From assembly GCF_000240165.1 (NCBI RefSeq), contig NC_017586.1, positions 4,340,001-4,404,000 of the forward strand: a stretch of 64,000 nucleotides of DNA. Reading direction: 5' to 3'. This DNA is from Streptantibioticus cattleyicolor NRRL 8057 = DSM 46488. GTDB taxonomy: Bacteria > Actinomycetota > Actinomycetes > Streptomycetales > Streptomycetaceae. Shown in pieces: positions 18,022 through 27,506 of the stretch. Each line of letters opens with the position of its first letter. Position 1 is the first letter of the stretch. The notes beneath the pieces are model-generated. The model saw nothing but the letters and a program-made list of their open reading frames with translations. It searched no databases and was not told the origin of the DNA. A program made the translations under genes and the position numbers.

Positions 18022-19509
18022 ATGCTGGGTTCCGGCCGGACGGTTTCCGGTGACCACGGGGTGAGGAAGGCGGCGAGGACGGCGTTGCTGCGCAGAGGGC
18101 GGACGCGGCCGGCCCGGCGCCGCCGGGACGCGACCGCGACGGCACGGGCCGCGGAGGCGGAGCGCTGGCGGCGGCTGTGCCGGCGGGCCGCGCGGCCGGG
18201 CCCGGCCGGTACGGGGGAGCTGCTCGCCGAGGTGCGCCGGGTGGCCGCGGCCGGCCGCGCGCAGGACCGCGGAACGGCCCTGGACGAACTGCTGCGCGCC
18301 CCGCCCGAGGTGCTGGCGCGGCTCGATCGCGCCGCCCGCCGCCCCGCCGCGCCTGGCACCGGCCGGCCGGCGCTCCCCGGTGACGCCGACCCGCTGACGC
18401 TGCTGCTCGCCTCCTTCGACCCCGACGGCCGGGTGCGCCGCGCCGCCGTCGAGCGGCTGGCCCGGCGCGGTGGCCGCCCCGCCGCGGCCGCGCTCGCGCT
18501 CCGCTGCGACGACCGGGTGCCGCAGGTGCGGGACGGCGCGCTGGCCGCGCTGCTGGGCAACGCGGTCCCGGACGAGGCGGCCGTGGCGGTCCGGCTGCTG
18601 ATACGGCTGGCCGCCCGGCGGCGCGCCGGTGACGCGCTGGCCGCCTACCGCGCGGCGCTGGCGGCCCCCGGGCGCCGTCGCGTCGTGCGCCGGCTGGCCG
18701 CCGACGGCGACCCGCGGGTCCGCCGCTTCGGGGTGGCGCTCGCCCTCGAACTGGGCGAGTACGTCCGCGGCGACCTGGCCCGTACCGCGCTCCACGACCA
18801 CGATCCGGTCTGCCGGGGGCTCTGCGCCGAGCGGCTGCTGGAACTCGACCCGGACCAGGCGGGCCGGCTGATGTGGGCGCGCTCGGCGGACGTACGCGGC
18901 GCGGCGGTGGCCGCGCTCCCGGACGACGTGCCCGCCGCCCGGCTGGTGGCCCCGCTGGCCGACCGGTGCCGCACGGTACGGGCGCAGGCCCGCTGGAAGC
19001 TGTACAAGCGCGGTGAGCCGCCGGTCGAGGTCTACCGCAGGCAGCTGCGCCGGTGCGCCCGCACCACCCAGGCCCGGCTGGTGGCGGGGCTGGCGGCCGG
19101 GCTGGGGGAGTGCGGGGACGCCTCGGACGCGCCGGTGCTGGCCGTGCTGGCCGGGGACGCGAGCTGGGCGCCGGGGGTGCGGCGGGCCGCGATGCGGGCG
19201 CTTGGCCGGGTGGCCCCGGCCGAGGAGGTGCGGCGAGTGGCGGTGCCGCTGGTGGCCGGCGAGCCGCCGGGGCTCGCCCGCGAGGCGCTGGACGCGCTGA
19301 CGGCGGCGGGCGGCGCGCCCCCGGAGGCGCTACGGGCCGGCCTGGCCCGGCCCGAACCCCCGGTATGGCGCGCCGCCCTGCGCGCGACGGTCACCGCCGA
19401 GCCGTCCGTCCGCCGGGAGATCGCCTCGCGCGCCGCGTCCGACCCCCGCCCCGAAGTGGCCACCGCCGCCCGAACCCGCCTCCACCCCTGGCTCCGTCCC
19501 CCCACCTGA
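18022..19509 (+). CDS. HEAT-repeat protein
   Basis: 495-residue Ala/Arg-rich helical protein with repeated units such as DPDGRVRRAAVERLARRGG and DPRVRRFGVALALELGEY, typical of HEAT or PBS-lyase-like repeats. A basic N-terminal region ([13 protein letters not shown]) precedes the solenoid. HEAT solenoids mediate protein-protein interaction; the partner is unknown. ATG 18022 is the first good start, with GTG 18061 as an alternative. The gene ends 68 nt from the convergent catR stop. Confidence 0.75.
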   Translation: MLGSGRTVSGDHGVRKAARTALLRRGRTRPARRRRDATATARAAEAERWRRLCRRAARPGPAGTGELLAEVRRVAAAGRAQDRGTALDELLRAPPEVLARLDRAARRPAAPGTGRPALPGDADPLTLLLASFDPDGRVRRAAVERLARRGGRPAAAALALRCDDRVPQVRDGALAALLGNAVPDEAAVAVRLLIRLAARRRAGDALAAYRAALAAPGRRRVVRRLAADGDPRVRRFGVALALELGEYVRGDLARTALHDHDPVCRGLCAERLLELDPDQAGRLMWARSADVRGAAVAALPDDVPAARLVAPLADRCRTVRAQARWKLYKRGEPPVEVYRRQLRRCARTTQARLVAGLAAGLGECGDASDAPVLAVLAGDASWAPGVRRAAMRALGRVAPAEEVRRVAVPLVAGEPPGLAREALDALTAAGGAPPEALRAGLARPEPPVWRAALRATVTAEPSVRREIASRAASDPRPEVATAARTRLHPWLRPPT

Positions 19510-19577
19510 GCCCCGGCGCCCGGAACGCCGGTTCACGGCAAGGGAGTTGCCCGCCGAAGACGCTCCGAACGGGGCGG

Positions 19578-19994
19578 TCAGGCCTGGGCGCAGGCGGGGC
19601 AGACGCCGCGGTAGGTGACCTCGACCTCGGAGATGGTGAAGCCGAAGCGTTCGGCGGGCGGGAGGTCGGCCAGGGGGTCGCCGGTGGGGCGGACGTCGCG
19701 GATGGCGCCGCAGCGCGAGCAGACCAGGTGCTGGTGGGGCCGGTGCGCGTTGGGGTCGTAGCGCTTGGCGCGACCGTCGGTGGCCACCTCGATGACCTCG
19801 CCGAGCGAGACCAGTTCGCCGAGCGTGTTGTAGACGGTGGCGCGGGAGATCTCCGGGAGCCGGTCGGCGGCCCGGGCGTGGACCTCGTCCGCGGTCAGGT
19901 GGACGTGGTCCCCGTCGAGCACCTCGGCGACGACCCGGCGCTGCGCGGTCAGCCGCCAGCCTCGGCCGCGAAGTCGTTCCAGCAGGTCACTCAT
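19578..19994 (-). CDS. catR: Fur-family peroxide-sensing repressor (CatR-like)
   Basis: 138-residue Fur/PerR-type regulator. The N-terminal winged helix (ISRATVYNTLGEL) binds DNA. The C-terminal half has two zinc-binding CxxC pairs (C92/C95 and C132/C135) and the metal-sensing histidines around HRPHQH (84-89). It is divergently transcribed from katA, and a perfect palindrome lies in the katA promoter, the arrangement described for CatR/FurA-type control of catalase in Streptomyces: metal-bound protein represses, and peroxide oxidation releases it. ATG 19994 is used; GTG 20000 is two codons upstream. Confidence 0.88.
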   Translation of the reverse strand: MSDLLERLRGRGWRLTAQRRVVAEVLDGDHVHLTADEVHARAADRLPEISRATVYNTLGELVSLGEVIEVATDGRAKRYDPNAHRPHQHLVCSRCGAIRDVRPTGDPLADLPPAERFGFTISEVEVTYRGVCPACAQA

Positions 19995-20054
19995 GTCCAC
20001 CAGCCTAACAGCCGCCTGTCCGAGGTCCGAATCCGTACGGGACTGGCCCCCATC

Positions 20055-20082
20055 TTGACTTGGACTGTGTCCAATGTAGGAT
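20055..20082 (+). promoter_or_regulatory. katA promoter with Fur-type operator
   Basis: TTGACT (20055-20060) and TAGGAT (20077-20082) are separated by 16 nt. Between them lies the perfect palindrome TTGGAC-TGT-GTCCAA (20060-20074). This matches the FurS/CatR-type operators known from Streptomyces catalase genes, so a bound repressor would occlude RNA polymerase. The operator may also control the divergent regulator gene. Confidence 0.82.
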
Positions 20083-20128
20083 CGCTTCCGGCGACAGCCA
20101 AGGGACAGGACACACGAGGAGTGAGCAC

Positions 20129-21589
20129 GTGACCGTTGCGGAGACGGGTCCGCTGACCACCGAGGCCGGCGCCCCGGTGGCGGACAACCAGAACAGCGAG
20201 CAGGCGGGCATCGGCGGCCCGGTCCTGATCCAGGACCAGTCGCTGATCGAGAAGCTGGCCCACTTCAACCGCGAGCGGATCCCGGAGCGGATCGTGCACG
20301 CCCGGGGCGCCGGCGCGTACGGCACGTTCACCGTGACCGCGGACGTCACCCGGTACACCAGGGCGAAGTTCCTCTCCGAGGTCGGCAAGGAGACCGAGGT
20401 CTTCCTGCGGTTCTCCACGGTGGCCGGCAACCTCGGGGCGGCCGACGCGGTGCGCGACCCGCGCGGCTTCGCGCTGAAGTTCTACACCGAGGAGGGCAAC
20501 TACGACCTCGTCGGCAACAACACCCCGGTCTTCTTCATCCGGGACGCCATCAAGTTCCCGGACTTCATCCACACCCAGAAGCGCGACCCGTACACCGGCT
20601 CGCAGGAGGCCGACAACGTCTGGGACTTCTGGAGCCTGAGCCCGGAGGTGACCCACCAGGTCACCTGGCTCTTCGGCGACCGCGGCATCCCGGCCTCCTA
20701 CCGCCACATGGACGGCTTCGGCTCGCACACCTTCCAGTGGAACAACGAGGCGGGCGAGGCCTTCTGGGTCAAGTACCACTTCAAGACCGACCAGGGGATC
20801 AAGAACCTCACCCAGGCCGAGGCCGACAAGCTCGCCGGTGAGGACCCCGACAGCCACCAGCGCGACCTGCGCGAGGCCATCGAGCGCGGCGAGTACCCGT
20901 CCTGGACGGTCTCGGTGCAGATCATGCCGGCGGCGGACGCGGCCACCTACCGCTTCAACCCGTTCGACCTGACCAAGGTCTGGCCGCACGCCGACCACCC
21001 GCTGATCGAGATCGGCAAGCTGGAGCTCAACCGCAACCCGGAGAACATCTTCGCCGAGGTCGAGCAGTCCATCTTCTCCCCGGCGCACTTCGTCCCCGGC
21101 ATCGGCCCGTCCCCGGACAAGATGCTCCAGGGCCGGCTCTTCGCCTACGGCGACGCCCACCGCTACCGCGTCGGCATCAACGCCGACCACCTGCCGGTGA
21201 ACCGTCCGCACGCCGCCGAGGCGCGCACCTACAGCCGCGACGGCCTGCTGTACGACGGCCGCCACGGCCGCGCCAAGAACTACGAGCCCAACAGCTTCGG
21301 CGGGCCGAGTCAGACCGGGCGCCCGCTGTGGCAGCCGGTCGCGGTCACCGGGGTCACCGGTGAGCACGTCTCCCCGGTGCACGCCGAGGACAACGACTTC
21401 GTCCAGGCCGGAAACCTCTACCGGCTGATGACGGAGGCGGAGAAGAGCCGGCTGATCGACAACCTCGCCGGTTCGCTCGCCAAGGTCTCCCGGGACGACA
21501 TCGTCGCGCGGGCGATCGACAACTTCCGCCAGGCGGACCCCGACTACGGCAAGCGGCTGGAGGCCGCGGTCCAGGCCCTACGCGGCTGA
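20129..21589 (+). CDS. katA: Monofunctional haem catalase
   Basis: 486-residue small-subunit haem catalase that dismutates hydrogen peroxide. The catalytic His57 is in RIVHARG, the distal Asn in [11 protein letters not shown], and the proximal haem-ligand Tyr in [12 protein letters not shown]. Length fits clade 3 catalases. GTG 20129 is preceded by GAGGA with eight bases of spacing. Divergent catR and the operator in the promoter indicate peroxide-inducible expression. A hairpin shared with the convergent hisN gene terminates it. Confidence 0.96.
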   Translation: MTVAETGPLTTEAGAPVADNQNSEQAGIGGPVLIQDQSLIEKLAHFNRERIPERIVHARGAGAYGTFTVTADVTRYTRAKFLSEVGKETEVFLRFSTVAGNLGAADAVRDPRGFALKFYTEEGNYDLVGNNTPVFFIRDAIKFPDFIHTQKRDPYTGSQEADNVWDFWSLSPEVTHQVTWLFGDRGIPASYRHMDGFGSHTFQWNNEAGEAFWVKYHFKTDQGIKNLTQAEADKLAGEDPDSHQRDLREAIERGEYPSWTVSVQIMPAADAATYRFNPFDLTKVWPHADHPLIEIGKLELNRNPENIFAEVEQSIFSPAHFVPGIGPSPDKMLQGRLFAYGDAHRYRVGINADHLPVNRPHAAEARTYSRDGLLYDGRHGRAKNYEPNSFGGPSQTGRPLWQPVAVTGVTGEHVSPVHAEDNDFVQAGNLYRLMTEAEKSRLIDNLAGSLAKVSRDDIVARAIDNFRQADPDYGKRLEAAVQALRG

Positions 21590-21608
21590 CCCCGCTTGCC
21601 GTACCACC

Positions 21609-21647
21609 CCGAAGAGGCCGGACGCCACAGGGCTCCGGCCTCTTCGG
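21609..21647. terminator. Bidirectional terminator between katA and hisN
   Basis: CCGAAGAGGCCGG (21609-21621) pairs with CCGGCCTCTTCGG (21635-21647); both convergent genes end within 20 nt of it. Confidence 0.75.
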
Positions 21648-21657
21648 CCACCCTCGC

Positions 21658-22467
21658 TCAGCCCGCGCCGCCGCCCAGGTGGCGCAGGAGCGCCGGGTGC
21701 AGCAGCCCGTTGGAGGCCGCCGCGTCGCCGCCGTACGGGCCCGGGCGCCCGTCCAGCGAGGTGAACCGGCCGCCCGCCTCGCGGACCACCACCGAGGGCG
21801 CCGCCATGTCCCACAGCGACAGCTCCGGCTCGGCGCAGATGTCCACCGACCCCTCGGCCACCATCATGTAGGACCAGAAGTCGCCGTAGCCGCGGGTGCG
21901 CCAGCAGGCCCGGGTCAGCCCCAGGAAGGCGTCGAGCCGGCCGCGTTCCTCCCAGCCGCTCAGCGAGGAGTAGGCGAACGAGGCGTCGGCCAGGTCGTCG
22001 ACCCGGGAGACGTGCAGCCGGGTGGCCGACGACAGGCTGCGCCCGGTGTAGGCGCCGCCGCCCGTGGAGGCCCACCAGCGGCGGCCCAGGGCGGGCGCGG
22101 AGACCAGGCCCACCACGCCGTCGTCGCCCTCCTCGCCGGCCCCGCGCACCGCCAGCGCGATCAGCGTGGCCCACACCGGCACCCCGCGCACGTAGTTCTT
22201 GGTGCCGTCGATCGGGTCGACGATCCAGCGCCGTTCACCGCCGCCCTCCGCCCCGAACTCCTCGCCGAGCACCGCGTCCCGTGGCCGGGCCCGCTGCAAC
22301 TGGCCGCGGATCAGCTCCTCGGCGGCCTTGTCGGCCTCGCTCACCGGCGTCATGTCCGGCTTGGTCTCGACCTTCAGGTCGAGCGCCTTGAAGCGTTCCA
22401 TGGTGACCGCGTCCGCGGCGTCCGCCAGGACGTGGGCCAGCCGCAGGTCGTCGTAGAAGTCGGGCAT
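21658..22467 (-). CDS. hisN: Histidinol-phosphatase, inositol-monophosphatase type
   Basis: 269-residue protein of the inositol monophosphatase superfamily. Metal-binding motifs are GEEFG and [12 protein letters not shown], with the distal site [16 protein letters not shown]. In Streptomyces the family member in this neighbourhood supplies the histidinol-phosphate phosphatase step of histidine synthesis (HisN), with an aroA-rsgA pair nearby as here. Discrimination from other IMPase-like phosphatases is not possible from motifs alone. The start at 22467 gives the typical [13 protein letters not shown]-terminus. Confidence 0.85.
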   Translation of the reverse strand: MPDFYDDLRLAHVLADAADAVTMERFKALDLKVETKPDMTPVSEADKAAEELIRGQLQRARPRDAVLGEEFGAEGGGERRWIVDPIDGTKNYVRGVPVWATLIALAVRGAGEEGDDGVVGLVSAPALGRRWWASTGGGAYTGRSLSSATRLHVSRVDDLADASFAYSSLSGWEERGRLDAFLGLTRACWRTRGYGDFWSYMMVAEGSVDICAEPELSLWDMAAPSVVVREAGGRFTSLDGRPGPYGGDAAASNGLLHPALLRHLGGGAG

Positions 22468-22580
22468 GTGCGAACAGTAGCGAGGCGGTCGCCGCCCGGG
22501 CCACGCGGCGTGGCCGGGCACGGGCCTTGACACCTGAAGGGACCACGTCAATCCTGTCGCTCGACGCTGGGCGCACAGCC

Positions 22581-23129
22581 ATGGAGGCGGCCATGCCGGC
22601 AGCGCGCGAACTCCTGCTCCAGGCGGCGCTCACCGCGCTGTCCACCCGGCCCTGGGGCCAGGTACGGATGGTCGAGGTGGCGGCCGAGGCCGGGGTCTCC
22701 CGGCAGACCCTCTACAACGAGTTCGGCAGCAAGGACGGGCTCGCCCGGGCGCTCGGCAGGCGCGAGGCGGAGACCTTCCTCGGCGGCTTCGAACGCACCC
22801 TGGCCGCCGCCCGGCGGCGCGGCGCCGACTGCGCCGAGTGCTTCGCCGCGGGCACCGCCTTCGCGCTGCGCGCCGCCCGCCGCAGCCCGCTGGCCCGCGA
22901 CGCGCTCACCGGCTGCCCGGGCGCACGGCTGCCGGCCGCCCCCGAACTGTCCGGGCTGGCCGCCGCGTTACCCCACCGCGCGGCCGGCGCCCTCGCCCCC
23001 GAAGCCGCCGGCCCGCCATGGGTCTGCGAGGCCGCGGTACGCCTCGCGGTCAGCTACGTGGCCCATCCGGCCCCCTCCGACGAGGACGCCTGCGCCCGGG
23101 TGGCCCGCCTGGTACGCGCGTTGACGTGA
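22581..23129 (+). CDS. TetR-family regulator with a TTA codon
   Basis: 182-residue TetR-type regulator. The N-terminal helix-turn-helix is clear ([20 protein letters not shown], about residues 35-54); the C-terminal ligand domain is divergent. Codon 130 (22968-22970) is TTA, the rare leucine codon read by the bldA tRNA, so translation should depend on development. I found no other in-frame TTA among the genes called here. A TTGACA sequence at 22527-22532 may be the -35 element. It is divergent from hisN; the SMR exporter and acetyltransferase genes downstream run convergently. Confidence 0.85.
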   Translation: MEAAMPAARELLLQAALTALSTRPWGQVRMVEVAAEAGVSRQTLYNEFGSKDGLARALGRREAETFLGGFERTLAAARRRGADCAECFAAGTAFALRAARRSPLARDALTGCPGARLPAAPELSGLAAALPHRAAGALAPEAAGPPWVCEAAVRLAVSYVAHPAPSDEDACARVARLVRALT

Positions 23130-23227
23130 CCGCCGGCAGCTTCGATCGTTGGCTTCTCCGCCCGTTCGCGCGCTGCGGCGACGGCCTCGTTCCTCGGCCG
23201 CCACCTCCGCGCGCTCGCGTGCGTCGC

Positions 23228-23683
23228 TCACACCAGCGACAGCTTGAAGCCCACGTGCGACGCCGTGAAGCCCAGCCGTTCGTAGAAGCGGTGGGCGTCG
23301 GTGCGGCTGGCGTCGGAGGTCAACTGGACGAGGGCGCAGCCGCGTTCGCGGGCGAGGCGCAGGCATTCCTCGATGAGGCGGGAGCCGAGACCCGTGCCGC
23401 GGGCGGCGGAGCCCACCCGGACCGCCTCGATCTGGGCGCGCAGGGCACCGCCGCGGGCCAGGCCGGGCAGGTAGGTGAGCTGGGCGGTGCCGACGACCTC
23501 GCCGGAGCGGTCGGCCACCAGCAGGACGTGCTGCGGGTCGCCGTCGAGTTCGGCGAAGGCGGCCCGGTAGGGGGTGAGGTCGGCGGGGTTCTCGCGGCCG
23601 GTGCCGAGGGCGTCGTCGGCGAGCAGGGCCACGATCGCGGGTATGTCCGCGGCGGTGGCGCGCCGGAAGGTGATCTCGTCCAT
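23228..23683 (-). CDS. GNAT-family acetyltransferase
   Basis: 151-residue single-domain GNAT protein. The acetyl-CoA-binding motif is RGTGLGSRLIEE (about residues 95-106), preceded by the beta strand IEAVRVG and followed by FYERLGF. The acceptor cannot be told. The ATG at 23683 was used. It lies 48 nt downstream of the SMR exporter gene on the same strand and may share its transcript. Confidence 0.85.
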   Translation of the reverse strand: MDEITFRRATAADIPAIVALLADDALGTGRENPADLTPYRAAFAELDGDPQHVLLVADRSGEVVGTAQLTYLPGLARGGALRAQIEAVRVGSAARGTGLGSRLIEECLRLARERGCALVQLTSDASRTDAHRFYERLGFTASHVGFKLSLV

Positions 23684-23731
23684 GGCCGCATTCCATCACC
23701 CGGGACGCGGGCGGCGGCGGGCGCGGGGCGG

Positions 23732-24055
23732 TCAGTGCGAGGCGCCGGACAGCGGCAGCCCGATGATCCCGAGGACGACCAGGGAGATCGAGACCAGCTT
23801 CAGCGTGTTGACGGCGTCACCGAGGAAGACCATGCCGTAGATGGCGGTGCCGCTGGCGCCGATGCCGGTCCACACCGCGTACGCCGGGCCCACGTCGAGG
23901 CGGCGCAGCGAGAGCGTCAGCAGGCCGAAGCTGCCCAGGGCGAAGCAGGCGAAGGCGATGGTCGGCCACAGCCGGGTGAAGCCGTGCGACATCTTGAGAC
24001 AGACGGCGAAGCCCGTCTCCATCAGCCCGGCGACCACGACGAGCAGCCATGCCAT
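23732..24055 (-). CDS. SMR-family exporter (SugE/Gdx type)
   Basis: 107-residue four-helix membrane protein of the small multidrug resistance family. The essential proton/substrate-coupling glutamate is E13 (AGLMETGFAVCLK), and the GxxPAYAVWTGIGASG segment fits the SugE/Gdx subgroup, which exports guanidinium, better than the QacE group. The ribosome binding site GGGAGG is close to the ATG. Upstream (24071-24116) are repeated motifs GTCGATGGA twice and GATCATCA twice that may be regulator sites. I see no guanidine riboswitch. SMR proteins may need a partner, but only one is present. Confidence 0.88.
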   Translation of the reverse strand: MAWLLVVVAGLMETGFAVCLKMSHGFTRLWPTIAFACFALGSFGLLTLSLRRLDVGPAYAVWTGIGASGTAIYGMVFLGDAVNTLKLVSISLVVLGIIGLPLSGASH

Positions 24056-24070
24056 GAGTCCCGCCTCCCG

Positions 24071-24116
24071 GTCGATGGAACATCCGTCGATGGATCATCA
24101 ATCGGGTAGATCATCA
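24071..24116 (-). promoter_or_regulatory. Repeated motifs upstream of the SMR exporter
   Basis: GTCGATGGA occurs at 24071-24079 and 24086-24094 (15-nt period), and GATCATCA at 24093-24100 and 24109-24116 (16-nt period). A near palindrome GATGGATCATC covers 24089-24099. The spacing of about 1.5 helical turns suggests binding sites for a dimeric regulator near the exporter promoter. Confidence 0.4.
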
Positions 24117-24231
24117 CACAGGTGGCGGTGTGCCGGGGCCGGACTCGGCGGAACCGGGCAGCGACCACGGCAGCTTCACGTCGTGTCCATGACGCGTTCG
24201 CGGGGGGCCGGAACCCGGCGCCGGGCCCGGG

Positions 24232-25239
24232 TCAGTCGCCCTCGCGGCGTTCCCGGGTGGCCAGCACCCGGCGCAGCGAGTACAGCCGGGCCGGGTCGGC
24301 GTGTCCCTCGGCCACCCACGCGTCCAGCGCGCAGTCCGGCTCGTCGTGGCTGCACGCCCGGGGGCAGTCGGCGGTGCCCGGCACCAGGTCGGGGAAGGCG
24401 TGGATGACCCGGGACGGGTCCACGTGGTGCAGCCCGAACGAGCGCACCCCGGGGGTGTCGATCACCCAGCCGCCGTCCGCGCCGGGCAGCGGCAGCGCCA
24501 GTGCCGAGGTGGTGGTGTGACGGCCGCGCCCGGTGACCGGGTTGACCCGGCCGGTGGCCCGGGCCCGCTCCGGCACCAGCGCGTTGACCAGTGTGGTCTT
24601 GCCCACGCCGCTGTGCCCGACGCACGCGGTGATGCGGCCCGCGAGGCGTTCGCGCACCTCGTCCAGGGCCTGGCCGGTCAGCTCCTCGCGGCTGGTGACC
24701 ACGTACGGCACGTCCAGCGGGGCGTAGGTCTCCAGCAGCGGCCCGGCCGGTGCCAGGTCCGCCTTGGTGAGCACCAGCAGCGGGTCGAGCCCGGCGTCGT
24801 AGGCGGCCACCAGGCAGCGGTCGATCAGCCGGGGTCGCGGCTCGGGGTCGGCCAGCGCGGTGACGATCGCCAGTTGGTCGGCGTTGGCCACCACCACCCG
24901 CTCGAACGGGTCGTCGTCGTCCGCGGTGCGCCGCAGCACCGAGTCGCGCTCCCGCACCCGCACCACCCGGGCCAGGGTGTCCTTCTCGCCGGACATGTCG
25001 CCGACCAGGTCGACCCGGTCGCCCACCACCACGCCCTTGCGGCCCAGCTCGCGGGCCTTCATCGCGGTGACGTGGTGCCCGGCGACCAGGCAGGTGATCC
25101 GGCCGCGGTCGACGGTGAGCACGAAGCCCTCCGCCGCGTCCTCGTGCTTGGGACGGATCCGGGTGCGCGGGCGGCTGCCCTTGCGCCCGGGGCGTACCCG
25201 GACGTCGTCCTCGTCGGTGTCCTTGCCGTAGCGCCGCAT
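24232..25239 (-). CDS. rsgA: Ribosome small-subunit GTPase RsgA
   Basis: 335-residue circularly permuted GTPase that matures the 30S subunit. The permuted order is visible: G4 (LTKAD) before G1 (GHSGVGKTTL) and then G3 (DTPGV). An N-terminal OB-like domain precedes the GTPase, and the C-terminal zinc segment CPRACSHDEPDC carries the metal ligands. It starts 9 nt after the aroA stop, so aroA and rsgA form an operon. Confidence 0.94.
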   Translation of the reverse strand: MRRYGKDTDEDDVRVRPGRKGSRPRTRIRPKHEDAAEGFVLTVDRGRITCLVAGHHVTAMKARELGRKGVVVGDRVDLVGDMSGEKDTLARVVRVRERDSVLRRTADDDDPFERVVVANADQLAIVTALADPEPRPRLIDRCLVAAYDAGLDPLLVLTKADLAPAGPLLETYAPLDVPYVVTSREELTGQALDEVRERLAGRITACVGHSGVGKTTLVNALVPERARATGRVNPVTGRGRHTTTSALALPLPGADGGWVIDTPGVRSFGLHHVDPSRVIHAFPDLVPGTADCPRACSHDEPDCALDAWVAEGHADPARLYSLRRVLATRERREGD

Positions 25240-25248
25240 GGGGGAGGG

Positions 25249-26592
25249 TCACAGCCCCCGTGCGACGGACGGGCCGCCGGTGCCGTCGAGCATCGCGGTC
25301 CACAGCTCGGGGAACTCCGGGAGCGTCTTGGCGGTGGTGGCCACGTTCTCCACCTCGACGCCCTTGACGGCGAGCCCGATCACCGCGGCGGCGGTGGCCA
25401 GCCGGTGGTCCTCGTAGGTGTGGAAGACCCCGCCGCGCAGCGGACGCGGCCGGATGCGCAGCCCGTCCTCGGTCTCGGTGACGTCACCGCCGAGCCCGTT
25501 GATCTCGGCGGCGAGCGCGGCCAGCCGGTCGGTCTCGTGCAGCCGCAGATGGGCCACGCCGCGCAGCTCCGACGCGGAGCCGGCGAGCGCCGCCACCGCC
25601 GCGATCACCGGGGTCAGCTCGCCCACCTCGCGCAGATCGACGTCGATGCCCTTGATCCGGCCGCTGCCGGTGAAGGTCAGGCCGCGTTCGTCCCGTTCGC
25701 AGGAGCCACCCATCAGGGTGAAGATCTCGCGCAGCGCGTCGCCGGGCTGCGTGGTGCGCGACGGCCAGTCGCGGACGGTCACGGTGCCCCCGGTGACCAG
25801 CGCGGCGGCCAGGAACGGCGCGGCGTTGGACAGGTCGGGCTCCACCGTCAGGTCCTGGCCCAGCAGGGCGCTGGGGGCCACCCGCCACACGTCCGGCTCG
25901 CCGCCGGCGCCGGGGGAGTCCACCTTGGCGCCGGCCGCCCGCAGCATGTCCACGGTCATCCGGATGTGGGGCAGCGACGGCAGCGCCCCGCCCACGTGGC
26001 GCAGCTCCAGCCCCTTGTTGAAGCGCGGCGCCGACAGCAGCAGCGCGCTGACGAACTGGGAGGACGAGGAGGCGTCGATCCGCACCCGGCCGCCCGCGAG
26101 CGAGCCCGAGCCGTGCACGGTCATCGGCAGCGCGCCGCGCCCGTCGTCGTCGATCCGGGCACCCAGCGCGCGCAGCGCGTCGATCACGCCGTGCAGCGGA
26201 CGCTCATGGCTGCGCGGGTCGCCGTCGAAGCGCACCGGGCCGTCGGCCAGCGCCGCCACCGGGGGCAGGAAACGCATCACGGTGCCCGCGTTGCCCACGT
26301 CCACCCGGGCCGGACCGTGCAGCCCGGCGGGGATCACTCGCCACACCTCGCCGCCGCCGGAGCCCACCTGCTCCTCGATGCCCACCCCGAGGGCGCGCAG
26401 CGCGTCGGCCATCAGCAGCGTGTCACGGCTGCGCAGCGGGCGGCGCAGCCAGCCCGGCTCCGAGGCGAGCGCGGCCAGCACCAGGGCACGGTTGGTGACC
26501 GACTTGGACCCGGGCACGGTGACCGTCGCGGCGACGGGGCCGGGAGCGGTCGGTGCGGGCCAAAGGGCGGTCTCCGGAGAGTTACCGGTCAT
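25249..26592 (-). CDS. aroA: 5-Enolpyruvylshikimate-3-phosphate synthase
   Basis: 447-residue EPSP synthase, sixth enzyme of the shikimate pathway, joining shikimate 3-phosphate and PEP. Motifs: [12 protein letters not shown] near residue 25 (Lys and Arg of the PEP site), [13 protein letters not shown] (the GNAGT loop) and [18 protein letters not shown] in the C-terminal half. The conserved Gly-Ala around GNAGT suggests an ordinary class I enzyme. ATG 26592 is used. First gene of an operon with rsgA. Confidence 0.95.
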   Translation of the reverse strand: MTGNSPETALWPAPTAPGPVAATVTVPGSKSVTNRALVLAALASEPGWLRRPLRSRDTLLMADALRALGVGIEEQVGSGGGEVWRVIPAGLHGPARVDVGNAGTVMRFLPPVAALADGPVRFDGDPRSHERPLHGVIDALRALGARIDDDGRGALPMTVHGSGSLAGGRVRIDASSSSQFVSALLLSAPRFNKGLELRHVGGALPSLPHIRMTVDMLRAAGAKVDSPGAGGEPDVWRVAPSALLGQDLTVEPDLSNAAPFLAAALVTGGTVTVRDWPSRTTQPGDALREIFTLMGGSCERDERGLTFTGSGRIKGIDVDLREVGELTPVIAAVAALAGSASELRGVAHLRLHETDRLAALAAEINGLGGDVTETEDGLRIRPRPLRGGVFHTYEDHRLATAAAVIGLAVKGVEVENVATTAKTLPEFPELWTAMLDGTGGPSVARGL

Positions 26593-26728
26593 GGGAAGTA
26601 ACTGTAGTGGCTACGCGAACCGCGGGTTTGTGATCGATTCCGGAGAAACCTGGGCGAAACACTGACTTGGTATGTGCCTACGAGGACAGCCGCGGGCATC
26701 ACACCCGCTAAACCTCCCGCGCCCCACG

Positions 26729-27442
26729 TCACACTCCCAGCAGCAGCCGTCCGCCCAGCAACAGCGCGCACAGCGCCACCGCGTGGAAGCACAGCAGCCA
26801 CCCGCCCGCCGGGATCCGGGTCAGCCGGGCGAGCTGGTCGGGGTCGGAGTCGCCGGACGCCCGGCGCCGCCGCTTGCCCTGGAGCTCGAAGACCGGCCGC
26901 ACCCCGCCGACCAGCAGGAACCACACCACCAGGTAGCCGAAGCCGGCCTGCACCGCCGGCCCGGTCAGCCACGACACCAGGAAGAAGGCGCCGCCGGCCA
27001 CCACCACCGCCAGCGCCCCGTAGGCGTTGCGGATCATCACCAGCATCGCCAGCAGCAGCGCCACCGCACCCCACAGCAGCGCGGTGATGTGCCCGGTGGC
27101 CAGCAGCCCGGCCCCGGCCAGCCCCAGCAGCGGCGGCGCGGTGTACCCGGCGGCGGCGGTGCACACCATGCCGGCGCCGTACGGCTTGCCCCGGGAGACC
27201 GTCAGCCCGGAGGTGTCCGAGTGCAGCCGGATGCCCTGCAACCGCCGTCCGCACACCAACGCCACCAGCGCGTGGCCGCCCTCGTGCGCGATGGTGACCG
27301 CGTTGCGGGTCACCCGCCACACCCCGTGCGGCACCACCCCGGCCAGCGCCACGGCGGCGGTCACCCAGACCAGCCAGCCCGGCGGGGCCGGCTGGCCGCC
27401 GACCACCCGGTCCCACAGCTCGGCGATGCTCGTCGTTCCCAC
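26729..27442 (-). CDS. M50-family intramembrane metallopeptidase
   Basis: 237-residue polytopic membrane protein with about six hydrophobic segments. The zinc motif HEGGH (H53-H57) sits in the second hydrophobic segment. This matches the short M50B-like proteins of actinobacteria, which lack the PDZ domain of site-2 proteases. Substrate unknown. It is divergent from the SRAP gene across 64 nt. The 136-nt gap between its stop and aroA shows no clear feature. Confidence 0.8.
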   Translation of the reverse strand: MGTTSIAELWDRVVGGQPAPPGWLVWVTAAVALAGVVPHGVWRVTRNAVTIAHEGGHALVALVCGRRLQGIRLHSDTSGLTVSRGKPYGAGMVCTAAAGYTAPPLLGLAGAGLLATGHITALLWGAVALLLAMLVMIRNAYGALAVVVAGGAFFLVSWLTGPAVQAGFGYLVVWFLLVGGVRPVFELQGKRRRRASGDSDPDQLARLTRIPAGGWLLCFHAVALCALLLGGRLLLGV

Positions 27443-27506
27443 AGTCCCTTACCGACGTCCACGGCACGGCCGCGGTTCCGGCCGTGCGCATGGCAGTGTT
27501 GCATCC

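Noticed and set aside
26617..26642. GGAAT-N16-GTT on the minus strand upstream of aroA, resembling a SigR promoter
   Set aside because: The spacer is 16 nt rather than 18-19, and there is no reason to expect aroA in the thiol-stress regulon.
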